From Leifsonia sp. 466MF (lineage in GTDB: Bacteria > Actinomycetota > Actinomycetes > Actinomycetales > Microbacteriaceae), in contig NZ_LT629696.1 in assembly GCF_900100265.1 (NCBI RefSeq), positions 3,844,001 to 3,908,000 of the forward strand: DNA of 64,000 bases, given 5' to 3'. Position 1 is the first letter of the stretch; every line of letters starts with the position of its first letter. Below, one piece after another: positions 32,717 to 41,267 of this stretch. The notes under the pieces were generated by a model, which did no database searches, was not told the origin of the DNA, and saw only the letters and a list, made by a program, of their open reading frames with translations. A program made the translations under genes and the position numbers.

Positions 32717-34198
32717 GTGACCTCCGCCTCTCTCGCCGCCCTCGGCGTGGACGTCGGCACCACCAACACCAAGGTGGTCCTGGCGCTGCTGGGCGATTCC
32801 GTGCGCGAAGAGCGGACGCTGACCGTCCCGACGCCCGGAAACGGCGCGGGGCTCCAGGCGGTCGTGCTGGGGGCGATCCGGGAGATCGCCGCCGATAGCC
32901 CGTACCCGATCGCCGCGCTCGGCGTGGCCTCGATGGGCGAGACCGGCTGCCTGGTCGCCCCGGACGGACGCCCCCAGGGCGACCTCCTGCGCTGGGCCGA
33001 CGGAGACACGGCGACCGCCGACCGCCTGGTCGCGGCCGCCGGCGCCGAGGCGTTGTACGCGGCGACCGGCGTGCCCGCCCCGGCCAAGTCGCCGCTGACG
33101 CACTGGCTGCGGCTCGCGGCAGACGGGGATGCGCGGCTCGCCGATGCGCGCTGGCGCGGCGCCGACGGACTGATCGTCGAGGCGCTCACAGGAGAGGCGG
33201 CCACGGACCACACGCTCGCCGCCCGCACCATGGCGTATCGCCTGCCCGAGCGCGGGGGCGCGCTCGCCGCATCCTTCGACCCCGAGCTGCTCGCGCTCGC
33301 CGGCGTGACCCCTGAGCGCTTCCCGCGCGTCGTCGAGCCGGGCGGTATCGCCGGGACCCTGACCGTCTCGGCCGCTGCCGCGCTTGGCCTCCCAGCCGGG
33401 CTGCCCGTGGTCGTCGCGGGCCACGACCACTCCGTCGGCGCCTGGGCCGCGGGAGTCCGCGCACCCGGCCAGGCCGCCGACTCGGTCGGCACCGCGGAAG
33501 CGCTTCTGCGGGTCGCCGACGCAGTCTCCCGCGAGGGCGCGCGCCGCCACGGGATGAGCCTCGCGCGCACCGTGGACGGCGCGCACGAGACGCTGCTGGC
33601 GGGCAATCCCACCGCCGGTGCGCTGGTGGAATGGGCGTTCGCCGAGCTGCTGCCCGGGGCCGATCGCCACGATGTGCAGGAGCAGGCGCTCGGGCTCGCG
33701 GGCGGCCCGGTCGAGGCCGTCCTGCTCCCGTACCTCCGCGGGCGTCAGTCGCCCGCGCCGGACCCCGCCGCGACGCTGCGCCTCGTCGAGCTCGCCTCCG
33801 CGGGCGACGCGGGCACCGCATCCACCGGGCTGGCCGACCCCGCCGCGACGCTGACCGCCGTGCTCGCCGGACTCGCGCTCCAGCTGGCGTGGATGGATGC
33901 GGCCCAGACCGACCTCGCCGGCCCGCGTTCCGGCGACCTCGCCGTGCTCGGCGGTCCGGGTGCGGCCAACGGTGCCTGGTGGCGGCTCAAGCAGCGTTTC
34001 GTCCCCGGCGCGTTGCGTCGCGCGGACGCTGCGGAGCCGGTCGCCACCGGCGCCGCCATGCTGGCCGCCCACCGCGTCGCCGGCCTCACGACCTCGCTGC
34101 CCCTGCGCAGCGCCGACAGCGCCGCGTCCGCGGGCGATCCAGCACTGCTGGACGCCTTCGTGCGCGCGGCCACGCTCCACGACAAGGAACACGCATGA
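32708..34198 (+). CDS. FGGY-family carbohydrate kinase
   Basis: A 496-residue FGGY kinase. The N-terminal phosphate loop is GVDVGTTNTKVVL, followed by GVASMGETGCLV, VVVAGHDHSVGAW and the nucleotide-binding C-terminal half (LAVLGGPGAANGAWWRLK). The C-terminal A-loop GAAMLAA also fits. The family phosphorylates xylulose, ribulose, glycerol and related sugars; the substrate here is not clear. ATG 32708 overlaps the predicted -10; GTG 32717 would give a leaderless start and is equally likely. It is the first gene of a six-gene operon and overlaps the aldolase gene by 4 bases. Confidence 0.92.
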   Translation: MEHVTSASLAALGVDVGTTNTKVVLALLGDSVREERTLTVPTPGNGAGLQAVVLGAIREIAADSPYPIAALGVASMGETGCLVAPDGRPQGDLLRWADGDTATADRLVAAAGAEALYAATGVPAPAKSPLTHWLRLAADGDARLADARWRGADGLIVEALTGEAATDHTLAARTMAYRLPERGGALAASFDPELLALAGVTPERFPRVVEPGGIAGTLTVSAAAALGLPAGLPVVVAGHDHSVGAWAAGVRAPGQAADSVGTAEALLRVADAVSREGARRHGMSLARTVDGAHETLLAGNPTAGALVEWAFAELLPGADRHDVQEQALGLAGGPVEAVLLPYLRGRQSPAPDPAATLRLVELASAGDAGTASTGLADPAATLTAVLAGLALQLAWMDAAQTDLAGPRSGDLAVLGGPGAANGAWWRLKQRFVPGALRRADAAEPVATGAAMLAAHRVAGLTTSLPLRSADSAASAGDPALLDAFVRAATLHDKEHA

Positions 34199-35094
34199 CC
34201 GACACCACCTCCCGCCCGGCGCTCGACCTCGACGCCATCGCCCGCCCCAGCGGCGGCCTCGCGATGGTCGCGATGGATCAGCGCGAGAGCCTCCGCCACA
34301 TGTTCGATCTGGCGGGTGCCGGACGCCCGGCGGACGACGTGCTCATCCGGTTCAAGCTCGACGTCGCCGAGGCGCTCGGCCCGCTCGCATCCGGCTTCCT
34401 GATCGACCGGCACTACGGGTTCGAGGCCGTGCGCGACGCGCTCCCCGCTGAAACGGGCCTCATCCTCGCCGCCGACGCCCTCACGCAGGAGGACGGCGGT
34501 CCGGTCGAGGAGACCGCACTCGACGAGGTCGTCCTCGACCAGACCGATCTGGCCGGCGTCTCGGCGCTGAAGCTGCTCGTGATCTGGCGGCGCGACGCCA
34601 AGCGCGAGCAGCGCGTCCGGCTGGTCGAGCGGTTCGTCGCCGAGTGCCGCACGCGTGGCGTGCTCTCCGTGCTGGAGCCGGTCGTCCGGGCCACCCCCGA
34701 GGAGCTCGACGCCGGCACCTGGGATCTGGATGTCGCCATCCGCGAGGCGGCGGAGGAGCTGTCGCCGCTCGGCCAGAGCCTCTACAAGGTGCAGGTGCCG
34801 ATGTCGGGCACCGGTGATGAAGCAGCGCAGCGGGAGGCGAGCGAGAAGCTCAACGCCTCGATCACCGGGCCGTGGGTCGTGCTCTCGCAGGGCGTCGACC
34901 GGCCGGCGTTCCTGCCCGCGGTCGAGGCGGCGTGCCGGGCCGGTGCGAGCGGCTTCCTCGCCGGACGTGCCCTGTGGAGCGACGTCGTCGGTCGCGACGA
35001 CGTGCCGTCGGCTCTGCGCGAGCTGTCGGTTCCGCGTCTCGAAGCGCTCATCGAGGTCGTCGACCGCGAGGCCCGGCCGTGGCGGGAGGCATGA
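34195..35094 (+). CDS. Class I aldolase of the LacD/YihT type
   Basis: A 299-residue class I aldolase. The opening IARPSGGLAMVAMDQRESLR and the blocks ALKLLVIWRRDAKRE, VLSVLEPVVRATPEE, LYKVQVPMSG and WVVLSQGVDR closely resemble sulfofructosephosphate aldolase YihT and tagatose-bisphosphate aldolase LacD. The Schiff-base Lys is expected in SLYKVQVP. It would split a phosphorylated ketose made by the FGGY kinase. A sulfosugar role is not supported by neighbours: no YihV-type kinase or sulfolactaldehyde enzyme is visible. Coupled on both sides by ATGA overlaps. Confidence 0.88.
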   Translation: MTDTTSRPALDLDAIARPSGGLAMVAMDQRESLRHMFDLAGAGRPADDVLIRFKLDVAEALGPLASGFLIDRHYGFEAVRDALPAETGLILAADALTQEDGGPVEETALDEVVLDQTDLAGVSALKLLVIWRRDAKREQRVRLVERFVAECRTRGVLSVLEPVVRATPEELDAGTWDLDVAIREAAEELSPLGQSLYKVQVPMSGTGDEAAQREASEKLNASITGPWVVLSQGVDRPAFLPAVEAACRAGASGFLAGRALWSDVVGRDDVPSALRELSVPRLEALIEVVDREARPWREA

Positions 35095-35933
35095 TGATCG
35101 CGGGGCTGCTGCACACTGTCCCGGCGCTCGCGCCGACGTTCGACGCGCTCGTCGCCGGTGCCGTTCCCGGTGCCTCGCGTGAGCATGTCGTCGACGCGTG
35201 GATGCTCGAGACGGCCATCGCCGAGGGCGTCACCCCCGCCGTGCGCGAGCGCGTCGCCGGGCACCTGCGTCACCTCGCGGACTCGGGCGCGGACGCCGTG
35301 CTCGTGACCTGCTCGTCGATCGGCGAGGCCGCGGAGGAGGCGGCTGCTGCGCTCCGCATCCCCGTCATCCGCGTCGACGCCGCCATGGCCGTCGAGTCCG
35401 TCCGTCTCGCCGCCCACGCCAACAGCTCCGGAGTTTTTCGGCCTGACACGCCGTCCGAGGGCGGAAAAACTCAGGAGCTGTCGGCTGGGGGGATCGCGGT
35501 GCTCGCGACGAACACCGCGACACTCGGGCCGACCACCCGGCTGATCGAGCGGGAGGCGGCGGCGCGCGGCGTCGCGGTCGACGTCACCGCGACGGTCGTC
35601 GAGGGCGCTGCGGCCGCACGGGCCGCCGGCGACCAGGCGACCCACGACCGGCTCATCGCCGACGAGGTGCGCCGGCTCGCGGGGAGCGGAACGGCCTCCG
35701 TCCTCGTCCTCGCCCAGGCCTCCATGGCCCCGGCCGCCGAATCGGCCGGCGTCGACCTCCCCGTGCTCACCTCCCCGGCCGGCGGCGTCGCCGGCCTGCG
35801 GGAGGCCCTGACCCCGTCGGACCCGGGAACGCCGGACGCCAGCGCGAACCGGCCGGCGCCTCCCGGGTCCGGCGGTACCTCCGCCGCGGCGAGCCCGGCG
35901 GACGGGACCCCGGCGAACGGAGCCCGCGCATGA
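35091..35933 (+). CDS. Asp/Glu racemase-family protein with inserted palindrome peptide
   Basis: A 280-residue member of the aspartate/glutamate racemase superfamily. The first catalytic Cys is in VLVTCSSIGEA. The position of the second is LVLAQASMAPAA with Ala in place of Cys, as in some non-racemase members. About residues 110-132 are encoded by a palindromic repeat (35419-35484) that interrupts the boundary before strand GIAVLATNTATL. A Pro/Gly/Ser/Ala-rich tail of about 40 residues ends the protein. The role in the operon is unknown; it may act on a sugar-acid or hydantoin-like intermediate. ATG 35091 overlaps the aldolase stop. Confidence 0.85.
   Translation: MMIAGLLHTVPALAPTFDALVAGAVPGASREHVVDAWMLETAIAEGVTPAVRERVAGHLRHLADSGADAVLVTCSSIGEAAEEAAAALRIPVIRVDAAMAVESVRLAAHANSSGVFRPDTPSEGGKTQELSAGGIAVLATNTATLGPTTRLIEREAAARGVAVDVTATVVEGAAAARAAGDQATHDRLIADEVRRLAGSGTASVLVLAQASMAPAAESAGVDLPVLTSPAGGVAGLREALTPSDPGTPDASANRPAPPGSGGTSAAASPADGTPANGARA
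35419..35484. repeat. Palindromic repeat, family I, in-frame inside a gene
   Basis: Arms 35419-35443 and 35460-35484 (25 bases, about four mismatches) around a 16-base loop. The element is 66 bases, exactly 22 codons, and is read as part of the racemase-like protein. The encoded core SGVFRPDTPSEGGKTQ aligns with SGLSPADTPRVGGETP from the copy at 55861, in the same codon phase. Confidence 0.88.
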
Positions 35934-37402
35934 CCGGCGTCGACCTGCTCGCCTACGCGGACCGCCTCGGCGGCGACCTGCCGCGGCTGCGCGCGCTGCT
36001 CGAGGGCCCGCTGCGCGACTTCGCCGGGGTGCACATCCTGCCGTTCTTCGTGCCTTTCGACGGCGCCGACGCGGGCTTCGACCCCATCGACCACGGCGCG
36101 GTCGACCCGCGCCTGGGCACCTGGGACGACGTCCGTGCCCTCGCTGCGGAGCGCGAGGTGACCGCCGACCTGATCGTCAACCACGTGTCGAGCGACTCCG
36201 CCGAGTTCGTGGACTGGCTGGCGAACGGCGAGCAGTCCGCCCACGACGGGATGTTCCTCACCTTCGACACGGTCTTCCCCGACGGCGCGACCGAGGACGG
36301 CATCACGGCGTTCTACCGCCCGCGGCCCGGCCTGCCGTTCACGGCCTACCGGATGGCCGACGGCCGCCGCCGGCTGGTGTGGACCACCTTCATGCCGACC
36401 CAGGTCGACCTGGATGTGGCCAACGACCGGGCCCGCGTGTACCTGCGCCGCATCCTCGCGACCCTGCGGTCGGGCGGCGTCACCACGGTCCGTCTCGACG
36501 CGGTCGGCTACGCGGTCAAGACGCCCGGCACCGACAGCTTCATGACCCCGGAGACGCTGGAGTTTGTCCGCGAGATCGTCGCGATGGCCCGCGATGAGGG
36601 GCTCCGCGTGCTCGTGGAGGTGCACGCCCACTACACGCAGCAGCTCGCCATCGCGCCGCTCGTCGATTACGTCTACGACTTCGCGCTCGCACCGCTGCTG
36701 CTCCACAGCCTGGGCACGGGCACCTCCGATCGCCTCGTCGAGTGGATGCGCATCCGCCCGCAGAACGCGATCACCGTGCTCGACACCCACGACGGCATCG
36801 GCATCATCGACGCCGGACCCTCCGGCGATCGGCCTGGGCTCATCGACCAGCGCGAGATGGCCGCCATCTTCGAGCGCGCCGCCGTCGCGACCGGCGGCCA
36901 CTCGACCGTCGCCTCCGTCATCCCCGCGTGGATGAGCCTTCCGCACCAGATCAACGCGACCTTCTTCTCCGCCCTGGGCGCCGACGCGCGCAGCTACCTG
37001 CTCGCCCGGGCGGTGCAGCTGTGGCTGCCCGGCAAACCGCAGCTGTACTACGTCGGGCTGTTCGGCGGTCTGGATGACGTGGCGCTCTTCCAGCGCACCG
37101 GCCAGGGCCGCGACGTCAACCGTCACGTGTACACGCCCGACGAGGTGGAGGCGGCGCTCGCGAGCGAGGTGACGCGCGCGCAACTCGCGCTCGTCCGCCT
37201 GCGCTCGGCGCATCCGGCTTTCCAGGGCGAGTTCCGCTACCGTGTGGAGGCGGACGGCTCGCTCGACCTCGAGTGGGTGCTCGGCGACGAGCGCGCCACC
37301 CTCACCGTCTCGTTCGCCCCCGAACCCGAGTTCCGCATCCGCCTCGCGGGTGCCGGCGGCCAGCTCACCGCCGACTCCGTGCCCGCCCTCGCCGCTCTCT
37401 GA
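35930..37402 (+). CDS. GH13_18 sucrose phosphorylase-like enzyme
   Basis: A 490-residue enzyme of GH13 subfamily 18. It opens with LAYADRLGGDLPRLRALLEG and FVPFDGADAGFDPIDH. The nucleophile Asp is in TVRLDAVGYAVK, the acid/base Glu in RVLVEVHAHY, and the third Asp in VLDTHDGIGI. The phosphorylase block LYYVGLFGG followed by RTGQGRDVNRH is typical. Known members split sucrose, sucrose 6'-phosphate, glucosylglycerate or glucosylglycerol with phosphate. The loop sequences do not let me choose; the sugar-acid context makes a glucosylglycerate-type substrate worth testing. It overlaps the racemase-like gene by 4 bases. Confidence 0.92.
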   Translation: MTGVDLLAYADRLGGDLPRLRALLEGPLRDFAGVHILPFFVPFDGADAGFDPIDHGAVDPRLGTWDDVRALAAEREVTADLIVNHVSSDSAEFVDWLANGEQSAHDGMFLTFDTVFPDGATEDGITAFYRPRPGLPFTAYRMADGRRRLVWTTFMPTQVDLDVANDRARVYLRRILATLRSGGVTTVRLDAVGYAVKTPGTDSFMTPETLEFVREIVAMARDEGLRVLVEVHAHYTQQLAIAPLVDYVYDFALAPLLLHSLGTGTSDRLVEWMRIRPQNAITVLDTHDGIGIIDAGPSGDRPGLIDQREMAAIFERAAVATGGHSTVASVIPAWMSLPHQINATFFSALGADARSYLLARAVQLWLPGKPQLYYVGLFGGLDDVALFQRTGQGRDVNRHVYTPDEVEAALASEVTRAQLALVRLRSAHPAFQGEFRYRVEADGSLDLEWVLGDERATLTVSFAPEPEFRIRLAGAGGQLTADSVPALAAL

Positions 37403-37425
37403 CCCCTCTTCCCCCACCGAGGACC

Positions 37426-39327
37426 ATGCAGACCATCCAGGACATCACCGTCACCCGCAGTGCGACCGAGGTCGTCCTCGTCGCGCCCGCGTATACGCTC
37501 GGCGTCGCGCTCACCCGACCGCGCGCGACCATCGCCGGCCCGAACGGGGAGCTCTGGAGCGATCTGTCGCTCCTCGCGAGCGTCGACCGCGTCGGCCTCC
37601 CGGACGAGTCGTCCGGCCCGACCGCGGTCACCGTGGAGGAGCAGGAGGACGGCACGGTGCGCGTCACCGTGCTCACCGATTCCAGCGCGTGGGCGACCAA
37701 GGCCGTCGTCCTGCACTGCACCCCGAGCGAGGTCCGCGCCCGCGTCGAGGTGACGACGGATGACGACGACGCCCGGATCACCGACCTGACGATCTTCGGC
37801 GGTCAGGCGGCCCTGCCGACGGGGGCGGCCGGCACGTTCCGCTCGGGCATCCGCTTCCCGTCGGTCTTCGTGCCGACGCCGACCGAGCCCATCCAGGTCG
37901 TCCGCGCCTCCAACACGCAGGCGCAGCTCGGCGTCGTCGGCGACGCCGAACCGGGCCGGCTGAACGGCATCTTCTCGCCGCCCCCGCTCGTGTTCGGCCT
38001 CGGCCGGCCGTCCATCGCACCGGACGCGCCGCACGGACCGACCGACATGCCCGTCGGCGACTGGCTCGGCGTCTCGGTGGTCGCGCCGATCTCGCAGCTG
38101 GGCTTCACGACGTTCCGCTATGACGCGATCGACGGCGGCTTCCTGTTCCGCCTCACCTACGAGGGCCACACGCGGGTCCGGGCGGGTGGATGGGTGTCCC
38201 CCGAGTTCGTGCTGCGGCCCGGCGGCGCACCGCTGAGCCTCATCCGCGACTACCGCGACGACCTGCTCGAGCGCGGCTGGGCCGAGGAGCCGAGTGCCGG
38301 CGCCGAGTGGTGGCACGAGCCGATCTTCTGCGGCTGGGGGGCGCAGTGCGCGCTCGCCGTCCGGATGAGCCACGAGGGCGAAGCGCTCGCCACCGACAAC
38401 GCGGACGGCTTCGTGCTGCCGGCCGGTGCCGCCTTCGCCCCCGACCTCGCCCGCCAGTACCTCTACGACCGCTGGCTGAACCGTCTCGCCGAGCGCGACA
38501 TCCACCCGGGCACCGTCGTCATCGACGACCGCTGGCAGGCCGACTACGGCACAAACACGGTCGACACCGAGAAGTGGCCGGACCTCCGCGCCTGGATCGA
38601 CGCGCGGCACGCCGCCGGTCAGCGCGTCCTGCTGTGGTTCAAGGCGTGGGACCCGGCCGGCCTGCCGCCGGAGCTGACCGTGCGCGACGCGCACGGGCGC
38701 CCCGTCGCCGTCGACCCGTCGAATCCCGCCTACCTCGACGCGCTGCGCGCCCAGGTCACGCGGATGCTGTCGGCCGACGGACTCGACGCCGACGGCTTCA
38801 AGGTCGACTTCACCCAGCGCGCGCCGTCCGGTGTCACCCTCCGCACCCACCGCCACGACGTGTGGGGCATCAGCGCGCTGCACGCGATCATCGCGACCAT
38901 CCACGACGCGGCAAAGGCGGCCAAGCCGGATGCGCTGGTCGTGACGCACACCGTGCATCCCTCGTTCTCCGGGGTCACCGACATGGTGCGCCTCAACGAC
39001 GTGCTCGAGGACTCGGTCCACGGCGACCCGGTGCCCGTCGCCGACCAGCTGCGCTACCGCCACGACATCGCCGCGGCCGCCCTTCCCGGCCACCCGATCG
39101 ACACCGACCAGTGGCCGATGCCGAACCGCGACGAGTGGCTCGCCTACTCGCGCATCCAGCCCGAGCTCGGCGTTCCGGCCCTGTACTACGTGGAGTCCAT
39201 CGACAACAGCCGCGAGACGGTGACCGACGCCGACCTGGATGAGATCGCCGGTCTCTGGGGCGCCTACCGGGCGACGCGTGCGAGCCGTGCGGCCGAACCC
39301 GCCGAGAAGGAGCCATCCGCCGTATGA
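37426..39327 (+). CDS. TIM-barrel glycosidase, GH31/GH36-like
   Basis: A 633-residue protein. The first 270 residues are beta-rich, as in the N-terminal domains of clan D and GH31 enzymes. The barrel has GTVVIDDRWQ followed by EKWPDLRAWIDARHAAGQRV, then LLWFKAWDP and the probable nucleophile Asp in DGFKVDFTQRAPSG, and VTHTVHPSFSG later. No signal peptide. I place it near the GH31/GH36 alpha-glycosidases, without a family number. ATG 37426 has GAGGA upstream. It sits between the phosphorylase-like and tandem MBL genes and overlaps the latter by 4 bases. Confidence 0.75.
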   Translation: MQTIQDITVTRSATEVVLVAPAYTLGVALTRPRATIAGPNGELWSDLSLLASVDRVGLPDESSGPTAVTVEEQEDGTVRVTVLTDSSAWATKAVVLHCTPSEVRARVEVTTDDDDARITDLTIFGGQAALPTGAAGTFRSGIRFPSVFVPTPTEPIQVVRASNTQAQLGVVGDAEPGRLNGIFSPPPLVFGLGRPSIAPDAPHGPTDMPVGDWLGVSVVAPISQLGFTTFRYDAIDGGFLFRLTYEGHTRVRAGGWVSPEFVLRPGGAPLSLIRDYRDDLLERGWAEEPSAGAEWWHEPIFCGWGAQCALAVRMSHEGEALATDNADGFVLPAGAAFAPDLARQYLYDRWLNRLAERDIHPGTVVIDDRWQADYGTNTVDTEKWPDLRAWIDARHAAGQRVLLWFKAWDPAGLPPELTVRDAHGRPVAVDPSNPAYLDALRAQVTRMLSADGLDADGFKVDFTQRAPSGVTLRTHRHDVWGISALHAIIATIHDAAKAAKPDALVVTHTVHPSFSGVTDMVRLNDVLEDSVHGDPVPVADQLRYRHDIAAAALPGHPIDTDQWPMPNRDEWLAYSRIQPELGVPALYYVESIDNSRETVTDADLDEIAGLWGAYRATRASRAAEPAEKEPSAV

Positions 39328-41186
39328 GCGCGTTCACCGAGGTCGCCCCGGGCGTCCACCGGTTCACGGACACGTGCAACGTGTACGTGGTGATCCCGCC
39401 GGCCGGTTCGGCCGGCGGTGCGCGTTCCGGCGCCGAGCGTGCCGGGGCCATCGCCATCGACTTCGGCTCGGGCGACGTGCTCGACCACCTCGGCGAACTC
39501 GGCCTCGAGACCCTCGACGCGGTGCTCATGACGCACCACCATCGCGACCAGGGGCAGGGCCTTCCGCGCGCGGTCGAGGCCGGCATCCCGATCTTCGTGC
39601 CTCCGGTCGAGCAGGACCTCTTCGCCCGCGTCGACGAGATGTGGTCGGCCCGCGCGCTGTACAACGACTACAACCTGCGCCAAGACCGCTTCTCCCTGCT
39701 CGCCCCGGTGCCGATCGCCGGGACCGTGCCCGAGTACCGCACCGCGCGATTCGGCGGCGTCGACGTGAAGACCGTCCCGACGCCCGGCCACACCATGGGG
39801 TCGGTCACCTACCTCGTCGACAGCGGGGATGCGCGGGTCGCCTTCACGGGCGACCTCATCTACGCGCCGGGCAAGGTGTGGTCGCTCGCGGCCACGCAGT
39901 GGTCGTACACCGAGAACGAGGGACCGGCGATGAACGTGCTCTCGTGCCTGCTGCTGCAGGAGGAGGAGCCGACCATCCTGCTCCCGTCGCACGGCGAGCC
40001 CATGCCCGAGGCCGTCGACGCACTCGACCAGCTGGCCACCCGGATGAGCGGCTACGTCGACTCGCGGCGCACCCACCCGTGGGATCTGCGCGACTGGCTG
40101 GAGCGTCCCTTCGTCCGGCTCACCGACCACCTGCTGCTCAACCGCACCGCCAACTCGTGCGTGTACGTGCTGCTCAGCGACTCCGGCGCCGCGCTGTTCA
40201 TCGACTACGGCTACGACATGTCCACCGGCTGGCCCGCCGGCACCGACCGCGCCGCACGGCGGCCGTGGCTGGCGTCGATCCCGGCGCTCAAGCGCGACTT
40301 CGGGGTCACCTCGGTGGAGGTCGTGCTCGGCACCCACTACCACGACGACCACATCGCGGGGCTGAACCTGCTGCGCGACGTCGAGGGCACCGAGGTGTGG
40401 CTGCCCGAGAACGTCGCACCGATCATGGCCGACCCGATGCGCACCGACCTTCCGTGCCAGTGGTTCGAGCCCATCCCGGCCGACCGGGTGCTCGGTCTCG
40501 GCGAGACGGTGCGCTGGCAGGAGTACGAGATCGTCACGCACGAGCTGCCCGGCCACACGCTCTACGCCGCCGCGTTCGAGTTCGAGGTCGACGGCGTGCG
40601 GGTGCTCGCCACCGGCGACCAGCAGACCGCGGAGGGGCGGCTCGGGGTCCAGCGCGAGATCCTCAACTACCAGTACCGCAACCGGTTCCGGCGTGACGAC
40701 TTCATCCAGAGCGCAGCGCTCTACCGTCGCGTCGCCCCCGGTCTCATGATCACCGGGCACTGGCAGGGTCGCGAGGTGGACGAGGACTACCTGCAGCTGC
40801 TGACCGAGCAGGGCGACGAGCTGGCCGCCATCCACGACGGGCTGCTGCCGGACGACGGGATGCTGCCGCCCGCCGACGGCAACCTGGTGCTGGTGGAGCC
40901 GTTCTATCAGCGCGTGTCCCCGGGCGCGGAGCTCGACTACGAGGTCGTCGTCGTGAACGCCTACGACGAGCCGCGCGAGGTGGTGGTACGGCTGGTGACG
41001 CCCGCCGGCTGGAGCGACCCGGACCCCGCGTCAGTCGTGGCGGGAGCGGGCGAGACCGTGCGGCTGCGGTTCTCCGTGCGGGCGACCGCTGACGTGCGCA
41101 AGCGTCAGCGGATCGCGGCGGACGTCACGATCGGCGCCGCCCGCTACGGACAGGCGGGGGATGCCGTGGTGGACACGGTCGTCTAA
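39324..41186 (+). CDS. Tandem metallo-beta-lactamase-fold hydrolase
   Basis: A 620-residue protein with two complete MBL-fold domains. Domain 1 (about residues 1-235) has THHHRDQGQG, a PGHTMGS His, FTGD and a final SHGEP. Domain 2 (about 270-490) has THYHDDHIAG, LPGHTLYA, ATGDQQ and GHWQG. Both keep most metal ligands; domain 1 has Arg-Asp-Gln where the usual motif is x-Asp-His. The last 100 residues look like an Ig-like beta domain (PREVVVRLVTPAGW). The substrate is unknown; it ends the sugar-acid operon. Confidence 0.85.
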   Translation: MSAFTEVAPGVHRFTDTCNVYVVIPPAGSAGGARSGAERAGAIAIDFGSGDVLDHLGELGLETLDAVLMTHHHRDQGQGLPRAVEAGIPIFVPPVEQDLFARVDEMWSARALYNDYNLRQDRFSLLAPVPIAGTVPEYRTARFGGVDVKTVPTPGHTMGSVTYLVDSGDARVAFTGDLIYAPGKVWSLAATQWSYTENEGPAMNVLSCLLLQEEEPTILLPSHGEPMPEAVDALDQLATRMSGYVDSRRTHPWDLRDWLERPFVRLTDHLLLNRTANSCVYVLLSDSGAALFIDYGYDMSTGWPAGTDRAARRPWLASIPALKRDFGVTSVEVVLGTHYHDDHIAGLNLLRDVEGTEVWLPENVAPIMADPMRTDLPCQWFEPIPADRVLGLGETVRWQEYEIVTHELPGHTLYAAAFEFEVDGVRVLATGDQQTAEGRLGVQREILNYQYRNRFRRDDFIQSAALYRRVAPGLMITGHWQGREVDEDYLQLLTEQGDELAAIHDGLLPDDGMLPPADGNLVLVEPFYQRVSPGAELDYEVVVVNAYDEPREVVVRLVTPAGWSDPDPASVVAGAGETVRLRFSVRATADVRKRQRIAADVTIGAARYGQAGDAVVDTVV

Positions 41187-41189
41187 CGT

Positions 41190-41261
41190 ACCTTATATAC
41201 ACATATAAAGCTTGGATTCGGTACTCCTCTCCGTGTAACGTCCTGTCTACCGACCAGGAGG
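41190..41261 (+). promoter_or_regulatory. AT-rich promoter region of the secreted protease
   Basis: A short AT-rich island in GC-rich DNA. The palindrome TTATATACACATATAA lies at 41193-41208, followed by GTGTAA near 41233 as a possible -10 and AGGAGG at 41256-41261 as the ribosome site. The palindrome is a candidate operator. Confidence 0.55.
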
Positions 41262-41267
41262 ATGTGC

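Noticed and set aside
34195..35094. Sulfoquinovose (sulfo-EMP) pathway, suggested by the YihT-like aldolase
   Set aside because: No YihV-type kinase, sulfoquinovosidase signature, sulfolactaldehyde reductase or sulfonate exporter is visible, and LacD-type aldolases share the same motifs.
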